Both the position numbers and the translations under genes were made by a program. A stretch of 16,332 nucleotides of DNA from Paracoccaceae bacterium. Its GTDB lineage: Bacteria > Pseudomonadota > Alphaproteobacteria > Rhodobacterales > Rhodobacteraceae. The DNA lies in assembly GCA_016764835.1 (NCBI GenBank), contig JAESRD010000052.1, positions 1 through 16,332 of the forward strand, written 5' to 3'. The notes beneath the pieces are model-generated. The model worked only from the letters and a program-made list of their open reading frames with translations. It was not told the origin of the DNA and searched no databases. Position 1 is the first letter of the stretch. Each line of letters starts with the position of its first letter. Below, piece after piece: positions 1 through 6,781 of the stretch.

Positions 1-418
1 CTCCGGTAAATCCGGGGCGGGTCAAAGTAGAGATCGCCCGTGGCTCATCTGAGCAGACCTGCCCGGTACATGCCTTGGAGCAATATCTACACTTCGCCAA
101 AATTGACTTCGTCCCTGTATTTCAGCGCATCACCCGTGATGATCGTCAGGTCACCGCAGACCGGCTATCTGACAAACATGTCGCACGCCTGATCAAGCAA
201 ACCGTACGCAATACTGGCATCCGGTCGGAGCTGCCCGAGAAAGAACGTCTTGCATAGTTTTCAGGCCATCTCTGCGGGCCGGGCTTGCCAGCAGCGCTGA
301 TGTCGGTGAGCGTTATGTGCAGAAACAACTCGGCCATGCCTCGCCTGAAATGACGCGTCGCTATCAGCGGCGGCGTGATAGATCTAGCATTAACCTGACA
401 AAGGCCGCCGGGCTATAG
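1..418 (+). pseudogene. Tyrosine recombinase/integrase, C-terminal remnant, inactivated
   Basis: The gene enters from the left edge and reads in frame from base 3 to a TAG stop at 255-257. Reading that stop through (it probably replaces a CAG glutamine codon) gives FSGH. One base is then missing near 270, after which the next frame continues as LRAGLASSADV, YVQKQLGHASPEMTRRYQRR and INLTKAAGL to a TAG at 416-418. Together these give the hallmark C-terminal catalytic motifs of tyrosine recombinases: HxLR-type box II, the LGH box, and the nucleophile tyrosine in TRRYQ. Two independent lesions separate the catalytic His/Arg/Tyr from the rest, so the gene is almost certainly dead. Its 3' end is 9 bases from the end of the convergent initiator gene. 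A live copy would make or resolve site-specific recombination products. The N-terminal part lies outside the window. Confidence 0.85.
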
Positions 419-427
419 CCCCCTGCC

Positions 428-1213
428 CTAGCCCTGAGGTCCGATGATTTGCACATCACGCATTGTCGGATCCTCTGCCAATAATGCCGCCAACAGACGG
501 GTGTGGTAATGGGTGCGCACATAGGTTGCGACAAAACCTGAAGGGGCCATCAAGGTCAAAACCCCACTCTCCGCCTCTACCGAGACCAAAGGCGCAAACC
601 AAGCGCTGTAAGTTGAGGGGTCTTGGCCTTGCAGCCGGGCAGCGATCGCGGGCCAGCTGGTGCCGTCGGGCGCCGGCAGCGCCAGCCCATCTGGGCGCAG
701 GGGTACAACATTGGTTGCAGATTTCTCAGGAGCCACCCCGCCTGCCATACGCGCAGCAAAATCCGGGCCAACAGCTTGCCAATGCGGCATTGTCATCGTC
801 AATATTTGAGCCAACTCTAGCCGATATTGTGTCACCCTGCCCCGGGCTGGCGGGATATCGACCGTGATCCAGCCCCGTGTCCGCATCTGCGCCATCTCAC
901 GCTTGGCTGTCCGCTCGGTGACGCCCCACATCCGGGCCAGCTCTCGCAGACCAACGGCAAAGACACCGCGGCGCCAGTTGAACCGTGCCGTGATCAGCAA
1001 AGACAAACGCAGTGACAAACGCGCCGTGCCTGCATCGCCGCAAGCCGTCGTCACCAACAACGCCGTGAGAATATCGTATTTAATTGCCGAGGCCCCTGGC
1101 CCCGCTACCGCCGATGGCAATGCGCCATTTTGGCCGCGGGTCTTCGCAATGAGACCGTCCTGCCCGTTAAACATCTGTGCTCCAATACCGGTCTTATGCC
1201 AGTTTTGCCTCAT
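428..1213 (-). CDS. DnaA-like plasmid replication initiator
   Basis: This protein of 261 residues probably binds the plasmid origin and starts replication. Residues about 86-115 (GLRELARMWGVTERTAKREM and what follows) look like a winged-helix DNA-binding unit. Residues about 186-246 match the pattern of DnaA domain I: W-x4-L, then TYSAWFAPL, LTLMAPSGFV and a THYHTRLLAALL helix. There is no AAA+ ATPase, so this is not chromosomal DnaA. The combination with a divergent parAB pair fits the DnaA-like replicon type described in Rhodobacterales. The ATG at 1213 has a GAGGA 12 bases upstream, which is rather far. An internal ATG at 1174 (MFNGQ, 248 residues) has GGAG at an ideal 5-base spacing and could be the true start. 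The likely origin repeats lie just upstream of it, between it and parA. Family assignment is firm; the exact start is not. Confidence 0.8.
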   Translation of the reverse strand: MRQNWHKTGIGAQMFNGQDGLIAKTRGQNGALPSAVAGPGASAIKYDILTALLVTTACGDAGTARLSLRLSLLITARFNWRRGVFAVGLRELARMWGVTERTAKREMAQMRTRGWITVDIPPARGRVTQYRLELAQILTMTMPHWQAVGPDFAARMAGGVAPEKSATNVVPLRPDGLALPAPDGTSWPAIAARLQGQDPSTYSAWFAPLVSVEAESGVLTLMAPSGFVATYVRTHYHTRLLAALLAEDPTMRDVQIIGPQG

Positions 1214-1371
1214 TGGATCCGCGCTTCCTCGTTTCTTTGAAGAGGTGTTTTAAACGCTTTTCCCGATCTTGCCGTGATTAGCGTTGGAAAGGGGATGCTT
1301 GTCAAGGATTCGCGTTATCCAGCCCCTCACCCCAAATCCATTTGAAAAGAAAAACGGTATATCTTTGGTAT

Positions 1372-1450
1372 TAGGGGACATCCATGGCGTCCCCCTATAC
1401 GGGCTTGATGTCCCCCCGAGATAGCGTAGGGCCAAATACATGTCCCCCTA
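1372..1450. repeat. Four iteron-like repeats (TAGGGGGACAT family)
   Basis: One copy is on the plus strand (TAGGGGACAT, 1372-1381). Three are on the minus strand, seen on plus as CGTCCCCCTA (1388-1397), ATGTCCCCC (1408-1416) and ATGTCCCCCTA (1440-1450). The three minus copies have their GTCCC cores starting at 1389, 1410 and 1442, that is 21 and 32 bases apart, close to two and three helical turns. The first two copies face each other around a CCATGG. The arrangement suggests cooperative protein binding on one face of DNA, probably by the adjacent initiator. Confidence 0.6.
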
Positions 1451-1505
1451 AATCTGCTAGATTGGCGTGACTATATGGCCACGCGGCTCTCTTGGGTGAT
1501 TCGGC

Positions 1506-1523
1506 CCTTATCCGCAGATAAGG
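1506..1523. repeat. Partition-site-like palindrome, copy 1 (imperfect)
   Basis: CCTTATCCGCAGATAAGG has one changed base relative to the perfect copies (GCAG for GCGG). It lies upstream of the preferred parA start, where a ParA or ParB protein bound to it could control parAB expression. The DNA around it is open in the parA frame and would read PLSADKV, the same phase as the copies inside parA. Confidence 0.7.
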
Positions 1524-1645
1524 TGCCCTATTTGTTGGGCTATTCATTACCTGCGCTGTATCACTGCTATATTATTAAGACACTCGACAAAAAGCACAAG
1601 TTCGGCGTAAAACAGAAAAAACACCTAATCTACGTCCGAGGCCAC

Positions 1646-3007
1646 ATGCTTACACATATTGATCTACGCGCGCTGCAAACCAAATCGCTCAAAATGCAAG
1701 GTTGGATACGGCAGCAAACCTTTTCGCCGCAGAATGAAAAGACCCTGCGCCGCTTCTCTTCATGGGAGGTATCCGAGCTGATCTTGGGGCTGAACCAGTC
1801 CACCTTTCGCGGCAAGATGGCGGCTGACCCGACCTTACCCGCGGGTAAGGTCGAGCCTGATGGGCGGCAGCGCTGGTTTACTTTGGAGGAAGTGAACACG
1901 CTACGGCGCAAGCTAAAGCCGCGTGGCAAGTCGCTGATGCCGCCGCGTCCTAAGGGCCGGGCGTTCCGCACGGCCATTGCGAATTTCAAGGGCGGTGCGG
2001 GTAAATCGACAGTTGCGCTGCACTTCGCCCATGCCGCGGCACTTGATGGCTACCGCGTGCTCTGTGTTGACTTTGATCCGCAAGCCACGCTCAGCCACTC
2101 GATGGGACTTAATGATGTCAGCGAAGAGCGCACTGTTTGGGGGATTATGGCCCGAGACCTGATCCGCGAAACTGAGGCGCAGAACAACGCCCCGCGCGGC
2201 GCTGCCAGTGGCGCCGCCCTGCCCCAAAGGACGATCCCAGACAGTATCACCGGCCTTGGCCTGCAAGAACTGCGCATTGCCGATTTCATTCAACCAACCA
2301 ATTGGCCGACGATCGACATCATTCCGTCCTGTGCCAACGCGGCCTTTGTTGAGTTTGCTAGCGCCCAGTACCGGCACCTAAACCCGGAATGGTCGTTCTT
2401 TGCCGCTGTGTCGCGGTTTCTTGACCAGCTGCCTGAAGATCAATGGGACCTGATCTTCTTTGATTGCCCGCCTGCCATTGGCTATCAGTCAATGAACGCG
2501 GTCTTTGCCGCTGACATGCTTTATGTGCCCTCTGGCCCCGGTTATTGGGAATATGACAGTACGACATCTTTCATCGGCCAGCTCAGTGAGGCGCTTGAAG
2601 ATTTGGCCTACGGATTTGAGGGCACCTTATCCGCGGATAAGCTCAAGTTGCCCAAGGCATTCCATGATGTGCGTTTCTTGCTGACCCGCTATGAGGCAGG
2701 CAACGACCTGCACCGCGCGATGTATGAGGCATTTAGTAAGGTCTTTGGCGACAAACTGGCCAAGCATCCGGTTGAGATGACGCGGGCTGTTGAGCAGTCA
2801 GGCCGCTTCCTTAACTCTATATACGAGATGGATTACCGCGACATGACCCGCGAAACATGGCGCCGGGCCCGCAGCAGTTTTGACCAAGCTTACGATGAGT
2901 TCCGCGAAACTATGTTGCCGCATTGGCAGAGCATGAACGAAGATCCCGGTACCTTATCCGCGGATAAGGTCAGGGGTAAGGTTGGGGATGAGGGAGATAA
3001 GGCATGA
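1646..3007 (+). CDS. parA: Plasmid partition ATPase ParA
   Basis: A 453-residue ParA/MinD-family ATPase that would move plasmid copies apart with ParB. It has a deviant Walker A, KGGAGKST, at residues 115-122, a Walker A' segment VDFDPQATLS at 141-150 and a Walker B LIFFDCPP at 269-276. The first about 100 residues (including SSWEVSELILGLN, and RWFTLEEVNTLRRKL at 77-90) look like the N-terminal DNA-binding extension of P1-type ParA, which in that family represses its own operon. Three palindromic DNA sites are translated within it as TLPAGKV (63-69), TLSADKL (327-333) and TLSADKV (436-442). The frame is open back to an ATG at 1475, but I chose the ATG at 1646 because typical homologues begin near this point and the upstream segment is basic and low in similarity. 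The ribosome site is weak (GAGG, 4 bases away). Its TGA overlaps the parB ATG. Confidence 0.9.
   Translation: MLTHIDLRALQTKSLKMQGWIRQQTFSPQNEKTLRRFSSWEVSELILGLNQSTFRGKMAADPTLPAGKVEPDGRQRWFTLEEVNTLRRKLKPRGKSLMPPRPKGRAFRTAIANFKGGAGKSTVALHFAHAAALDGYRVLCVDFDPQATLSHSMGLNDVSEERTVWGIMARDLIRETEAQNNAPRGAASGAALPQRTIPDSITGLGLQELRIADFIQPTNWPTIDIIPSCANAAFVEFASAQYRHLNPEWSFFAAVSRFLDQLPEDQWDLIFFDCPPAIGYQSMNAVFAADMLYVPSGPGYWEYDSTTSFIGQLSEALEDLAYGFEGTLSADKLKLPKAFHDVRFLLTRYEAGNDLHRAMYEAFSKVFGDKLAKHPVEMTRAVEQSGRFLNSIYEMDYRDMTRETWRRARSSFDQAYDEFRETMLPHWQSMNEDPGTLSADKVRGKVGDEGDKA
1830..1853. repeat. Partition-site-like palindrome, copy 2 (perfect, variant core)
   Basis: A perfect 24-bp palindrome whose central 20 bases are ACCTTACCCGCGGGTAAGGT. 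Compared with the other copies, T is replaced by C on the left arm and the matching A by G on the right, so the symmetry is kept while the sequence changes. It is inside parA and encodes TLPAGKV. Confidence 0.8.
2626..2641. repeat. Partition-site-like palindrome, copy 3
   Basis: CTTATCCGCGGATAAG, a perfect 16-bp palindrome. The left flank keeps the AC of the full site but the right flank reads C in place of GT, so symmetry stops at 16 bp. It lies inside parA and encodes TLSADKL in an apparently variable loop after Walker B. Confidence 0.8.
2951..2970. repeat. Partition-site-like palindrome, copy 4
   Basis: ACCTTATCCGCGGATAAGGT, a perfect 20-bp palindrome near the 3' end of parA, encoding TLSADKV in the C-terminal tail. 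It is identical to copy 5 beyond parB. Confidence 0.85.
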
Positions 3008-4086
3008 GCCGCAAGAAACGCATCTTTGACATCGACATGCCCGCTGAAGTGGCCGAGCCGCAGGCCGCTAAAGCCAGCCCAAGGCGCGGTCCAATGGCCA
3101 GCGCTATAGCCGAAAACGCCGAAGCGCTGAAGGTGCAAAAGAGCGCCGCCGAGGCGATCCGCGACGAGAATGACGCTTTAGCATTTGAATATGTGGCGCT
3201 GCGTGATGCGGGGCATGTTGTGCAACAGGTCGCGCTCGACGATGTCCATACATTCATGTTGGTGCGCGACAGAATGGATGGCGATGACCCTGAACTGGCC
3301 GAGCTGGTGCAGTCGATCCGCGACCTTGGCTTGTCAAACCCGATACGGGTTTTGCCCCGGCCTGACGGTACGGGCTATGAGTTGGTGCAGGGCTTTCGTC
3401 GGCTGGGTGCCTATAAGCAGCTATTGGCTGAAGGCGGGCAGGGCGACTGGGCCACTATCCCGGCACTGATCATGCAGGGCGCGGATGATATTTCCGGGCT
3501 TTATCGGCGCATGGTCGATGAAAATGTCATCCGTAAAGACCTTTCATTTGCTGAGATGGCCCGTGCGGCGCAGAACTATGCCGCAGATCCGGCGACCGAC
3601 GCGCAAGACCTGACAGATGCTGTCGCGGCTTTGTTTCAGTCGGCACCGTATTCTAAGCGTAGCTATATTCGATCCTTCGCCTATTTGCTGGATTTGATTG
3701 GGCCAGAGCTGGCATACCCGACCGAGCTGCCCCGTGCCTTGGGCGTGTCTCTGGCCCGCGAAATGAAGGAACGGCCAGAAATAGTGAGCCAGATCAAAGA
3801 GGCGTTGAGGGGCTGGGATAACCGCTCTATCGTTGATGAGATGGAGGTGCTGCGTAAAATTTGCGGCGAGTCTGTGGAGAGTGGCGCCGAGACGGCGCCG
3901 CGGCCCAAGCGGGTTGGACGGCCACCGAAAACCAAGACGACGTTTCATATTAAGAGTGCTGCGGGGCAAGTCAAATGTACTGCCGCTGTTGGCAGGCTGG
4001 AGATACAAGTGGCGCGCGATTTCTCGACAATTGACCGAGCGCGGCTGGAGCGGGCGATTGCGACATTGGTTGATGGGCTGGGCTGA
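3004..4086 (+). CDS. parB: Plasmid partition protein ParB
   Basis: A 360-residue ParB/RepB-type centromere-binding protein and the partner of ParA. The start ATG shares the ATGA overlap with the parA stop and has a GGAG about 8 bases upstream, so the two genes are translationally coupled. Residues about 79-180 form the ParB N-terminal domain, with the segments LAELVQSIRDLGLSNPIRVL, a GFRR motif at 130-133 (the arginine patch that binds CTP in this family) and DENVIRKDLSFAEMA. The stretch about 183-270 is the helical DNA-binding part, although I cannot mark the HTH precisely. Residues 299-313 are basic (PKRVGRPPKTKT) and may form an extra DNA contact. The stop codon TGA overlaps the first base of palindrome copy 5. 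Confidence 0.92.
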   Translation: MSRKKRIFDIDMPAEVAEPQAAKASPRRGPMASAIAENAEALKVQKSAAEAIRDENDALAFEYVALRDAGHVVQQVALDDVHTFMLVRDRMDGDDPELAELVQSIRDLGLSNPIRVLPRPDGTGYELVQGFRRLGAYKQLLAEGGQGDWATIPALIMQGADDISGLYRRMVDENVIRKDLSFAEMARAAQNYAADPATDAQDLTDAVAALFQSAPYSKRSYIRSFAYLLDLIGPELAYPTELPRALGVSLAREMKERPEIVSQIKEALRGWDNRSIVDEMEVLRKICGESVESGAETAPRPKRVGRPPKTKTTFHIKSAAGQVKCTAAVGRLEIQVARDFSTIDRARLERAIATLVDGLG

Positions 4087-4105
4087 CCTTATCCGCGGAT
4101 AAGGT
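4086..4105. repeat. Partition-site-like palindrome, copy 5 (after parB)
   Basis: ACCTTATCCGCGGATAAGGT, a perfect 20-bp palindrome whose first base is the last base of the parB stop codon. A site just downstream of the partition operon is the classic position for a plasmid centromere, which makes this the best single candidate for the primary parS site. Confidence 0.85.
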
Positions 4106-4359
4106 GGGTGAGTTTGGATGGATATACAGAAAATATTGAGTATTTTCAATATGTTGCGTGACGACCCGGACCCGTTACTTTAGCTTTAGGGGCGGTTCTG
4201 GGCGAAACCAACCAAATGTCAGGCAGCAGGGGAGGGCAGGGGGGTAATTTGGCACAGTATACGGGCAAAACTCTGCAAATGACCAATAAACGTTGACCCA
4301 GAGTGGTTGTCGGGCTTGTTTAGTATCCATTTTAGGCTTCGTGGAAAATGGATTTTATT
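4106..4359. other. Intergenic region after parB; small inverted repeats, no gene seen
   Basis: About 250 bases without a convincing gene. They contain an A+T-rich inverted repeat at 4133-4152 (ATATTGA, 6-base loop, TCAATAT), which could be a weak terminator for parAB but lacks a T run. A G-rich tract at about 4229-4244 has only three separate G runs, so it is not a standard quadruplex motif. A second inverted repeat lies at 4325-4353. I see no strong promoter. Confidence 0.4.
4325..4353. promoter_or_regulatory. Inverted repeat overlapping the nuclease-like gene start
   Basis: ATCCATTTT (4325-4333) and AAAATGGAT (4345-4353) form a perfect 9-bp stem with an 11-base loop, followed by TTTT. It covers the upstream candidate start (ATG 4348) and ends 6 bases before the preferred ATG at 4360. 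It could be an operator, a hairpin that hides the ribosome site, or a weak terminator. The sequence does not separate these. Confidence 0.45.
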
Positions 4360-5718
4360 ATGTCTGACAATATTCCCAGCTATCTGTCGCAAGGTGAACC
4401 GGCGCGGTTGTTCCCGGTGCTCTCAACAACATCGAAAGAGGGGCGAACTACGTCGATCGTGCTGGCTTGTTTAGCAAAGATTGATGAATTTGGTGCCTCA
4501 CTTTTGCAAAGCGTTGGCCAGCGCGTGGGCTCTCGTTCCAAGATTGAGACCTATACAGAAGTTGTGTTGAGCAAACAGCATGGCAGCTCAAAAGACCGCC
4601 CCGATGGATTGATTGTGCTCAGAACCGGGGCCAAAGAATGGCGGGCCTTGGTCGAAGCAAAGGTAGGTTTAAACGAGCTGGATGCCGATCAGATCGAGCG
4701 CTACCGGCTATTGGCCAAGGAAAATGAAATTGACTGCATTATCTCACTGTCAAATCAGTTTGCGACGATGCCAGGCAGCCACCCGTTGGAGGCGGTCCGC
4801 AAGAGCCGTTCCAAAGTGCCGGTATTCCATTGGTCATGGATGCATATTCTGACACAAGCGGATTTGCTGATTGGTCAGGGCAATGTCGCTGACATTGATC
4901 AGCGTATATTGTTGAATGAGTTGCGCAGGTTCCTGTCGCATGAAAGCGCTGGTGTGCGCGGGTTTGACAGGATGCCGAAGGAATGGGGAGTTCTGAATAA
5001 GTTGGTCTCTAGCGGTGGGGTGATTTCGCCAAAATCAGAAGAGGCGGCAATTGTGCTTAACGCATGGCACCAAGAAACCCGCGACCTGTCGTTGATTTTG
5101 AGCCGAATGACTGAAGCAAATGTGACCGAACGGCTTAGTCGTAAACACCGTGCTGACCAAACAGAGCGGGTGAAAGATGAGCTAGGCCATTTACGCGAGC
5201 GTAAACAGCTGATTGCTGAACTGGACATCCCTGATGCCGCTGCGCCTTTGGAGGTGGTAGCTGATATCGCGCGACGCTGTGTTGACGTTGGTATGTCGCT
5301 GCGAGCACCCGAGGACAAGGTTTCAACAAAGGCGCGGATCAACTGGTTACTCCGCCAGCTAAAGGCTGAGAAGGTTGATGACCTATATCTGCGGCTGTTT
5401 TGGCCGGGGAAGAACCTGCCGACGCAACACCTGATTGCCGAGCTTCGTGATGATGTTAATATTGCCAGCGAGGGGAAAGAGCATCTGGCCGCCCACAGTT
5501 TTCATGTTTTCCATTCCAAGCGTTTTGGTCCTCGTTTTACGCAGCAATCCAATTTTATTGCGGATTTGGAAGAAGCCGTGCCGGCATTTTATCATCAAGT
5601 TGGGTCGGGTTTGTCGGCGTGGAAAAAGAGCGCGCCGAAGATCAAGCTTGAGAAAGTGTCTGCTGAAGCTGTTTCAACCGAGGCGATTTCAGAAGATGCA
5701 GGCGAGTACGAGGCTTAG
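4360..5718 (+). CDS. Uncharacterised protein with PD-(D/E)XK nuclease-like motif
   Basis: I do not recognise this 452-residue protein as a named family. Residues 64-101 show the spacing of a PD-(D/E)XK nuclease core: a strand with IETYTEVVL, then PDG (81-83, candidate D82), then WRALVEAKVG with E99 and K101. They are followed by a Q111/Y115 helix as seen in restriction-like folds. The middle (about 255-300) is charged and helical, and the tail (KVSAEAVSTEAISEDAGEYEA) is acidic and low-complexity. There is no signal peptide or membrane segment, so it should be cytosolic. It is a lone gene between the partition module and a metabolic cluster, with no methylase or partner nuclease alongside. A role in cleaving DNA, for example against phage or plasmids, is possible but is inference. 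I prefer ATG 4360 (MSDNIP); ATG 4348 would add four residues and sits in a hairpin. Confidence 0.65.
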   Translation: MSDNIPSYLSQGEPARLFPVLSTTSKEGRTTSIVLACLAKIDEFGASLLQSVGQRVGSRSKIETYTEVVLSKQHGSSKDRPDGLIVLRTGAKEWRALVEAKVGLNELDADQIERYRLLAKENEIDCIISLSNQFATMPGSHPLEAVRKSRSKVPVFHWSWMHILTQADLLIGQGNVADIDQRILLNELRRFLSHESAGVRGFDRMPKEWGVLNKLVSSGGVISPKSEEAAIVLNAWHQETRDLSLILSRMTEANVTERLSRKHRADQTERVKDELGHLRERKQLIAELDIPDAAAPLEVVADIARRCVDVGMSLRAPEDKVSTKARINWLLRQLKAEKVDDLYLRLFWPGKNLPTQHLIAELRDDVNIASEGKEHLAAHSFHVFHSKRFGPRFTQQSNFIADLEEAVPAFYHQVGSGLSAWKKSAPKIKLEKVSAEAVSTEAISEDAGEYEA

Positions 5719-5755
5719 GATCTGCTCAAAGCTGAGACATGTCAGTAATTGCTTT

Positions 5756-5786
5756 GCTAGAAACGGTCTTAATGACCGTTTCTAGC
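5756..5786. terminator. Perfect 13-bp hairpin between convergent genes
   Basis: GCTAGAAACGGTC, a 5-base loop TTAAT, then GACCGTTTCTAGC. It lies between the 3' ends of two convergent genes, where a two-way terminator would fit. The following bases (TTGCTATATTT) are only a weak T run. Stem length and perfection are above what is usual for a terminator, so a protein-binding dyad is an alternative. Confidence 0.55.
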
Positions 5787-5842
5787 TTGCTATATTTCGG
5801 TTAAGAAAAACGAAATGAGCCGTTGCTTAGCCTTTGCTTTTG

Positions 5843-6709
5843 TTAGTTATTTTGTGGGGGCGGCAGCCGGTCACCGCCAAAACCACCGGGTGGTTGCCCC
5901 ATCGCATTTGAGCGATCTGCGGTAAAATCAACGGGCAGCGACAGCTCACCTTGGTAACCATTCTGAGGGTCGCCGGTCATTTTGAGCATCTGTTGTTCGA
6001 TCTGTGCCGCGGTGTTGTCAGCGAAGACATTGTCGCTGGCGATTGTGATCCGCGACAGGTTGCGTGTGCCATTTGGATAACGGTTATCCGTGGCATAGAC
6101 GGCTGCACATGTCTCTTCTGGAAGCGCTATTTGTGCTGTTAATACAGAGGCTTCGCCGCTAATGGCAGCTTCAATGTTGCTGAACACTTCGAAATGAAAA
6201 TGCGGCCAGCGGCCATCATAACAACCCGGTACGATTGTGGTGAAACGGACCTTGCCTTCGGCGTCTGTAATGCCGACGCCGCGCAGATAATTGGCGTTGA
6301 CCGTGTCATAGAGCGAGTATTTTCCGGTGGTGTCGCAATGCCAAAGATAGATAGCGTGATCTTCGAGCGGACCGCAGCCATCTGCGTCAACAAAGGTTAA
6401 TTCTAGGTCAAGGCGCAGCCCGTCGGCGACGGGGGTGAGGCTGCCAAATGAAGTGCGCAGATCTTCGCGTATTACGCCTTCTTCGGTGAGCACATTTACG
6501 ATCTGTCCGCTTTTGGAATTGGTGCCATCTCCGGGATAGGGGCCGGCAGTTTCCCATGGCAAAGCGACACATTCAGCGGCCAGCGCGGGCAGGCCGCTTG
6601 CGGCGGTGAGCCCGATGCCGCTGAGCAATGTTAAGAGACGCCTGCGCCCTATCATTCTTGGCATATCATTAGCGAGACCGAGGTCGTGGCTATGGCGGTT
6701 ACCTGTCAT
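5843..6709 (-). CDS. Exported intradiol-type ring-cleavage dioxygenase
   Basis: A 288-residue protein related to intradiol dioxygenases (catechol and protocatechuate 3,4-dioxygenase type), which use Fe(III) to open aromatic diols. The four expected iron ligands are present: Y131 (in GKYSLY), Y164 (PGCY), H170 and H172 (WPHFHFE). The ETAGPYPGDG start motif and the YLRGVGITDAEGKVRF strand are also family hallmarks. The N-terminus has three arginines (22-24, GRRRLLTLL), a hydrophobic stretch and LPALAA, which suggests Tat or Sec export and so a periplasmic enzyme, unlike the cytosolic beta-ketoadipate enzymes. The chosen ATG at 6709 has GGAG six bases upstream; a TTG at 6727 has no ribosome site. 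The C-terminal tail is proline- and glycine-rich. The substrate is unknown. A LysR-type gene lies 72 bases upstream on the same strand. Confidence 0.85.
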   Translation of the reverse strand: MTGNRHSHDLGLANDMPRMIGRRRLLTLLSGIGLTAASGLPALAAECVALPWETAGPYPGDGTNSKSGQIVNVLTEEGVIREDLRTSFGSLTPVADGLRLDLELTFVDADGCGPLEDHAIYLWHCDTTGKYSLYDTVNANYLRGVGITDAEGKVRFTTIVPGCYDGRWPHFHFEVFSNIEAAISGEASVLTAQIALPEETCAAVYATDNRYPNGTRNLSRITIASDNVFADNTAAQIEQQMLKMTGDPQNGYQGELSLPVDFTADRSNAMGQPPGGFGGDRLPPPQNN

Positions 6710-6781
6710 TTCATACTCCAAAATCAAACATTTAGGTGGTTAGCTTGCAAGTACAACGTCGGTGGTTTGGCTTTCCGTCGC

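Larger units (their letters stand above)
1214..1645. other. Gene-free region between initiator and parA; candidate replication origin
   Basis: About 430 bases carry no convincing gene. In order they hold a TTATCCAGC at 1315-1323 (7 of 9 to a DnaA box), an A+T-rich stretch at about 1340-1373, four TAGGGGGACAT-like repeats at 1372-1450, a palindrome at 1506-1523, and a second A+T-rich stretch at about 1556-1625 that may contain the parA promoter (a TATATT at 1568). A melting region, iteron-like repeats and a neighbouring initiator gene are the usual parts of a plasmid origin, but function here is inferred from position and composition only. Confidence 0.5.

Noticed and set aside
1475..1645. ParA open frame extends upstream to ATG 1475
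   Set aside because: The added 57 residues look non-conserved, the ATG has no ribosome site, and it would place palindrome copy 1 in the coding region. The 1646 start gives a normal P1-type N-terminus. Not excluded completely.
4229..4244. G-rich tract as a quadruplex
   Set aside because: Only three separate G runs are present, so the usual four-run pattern is not met.
6075..6089. GGATAACGGTTATCC palindrome in the dioxygenase gene, sharing TTATCC with the par sites
   Set aside because: The half-sites point the other way with a different spacing, and the codons encode an ordinary DNRYPNG segment. It is probably chance and not a sixth partition site.
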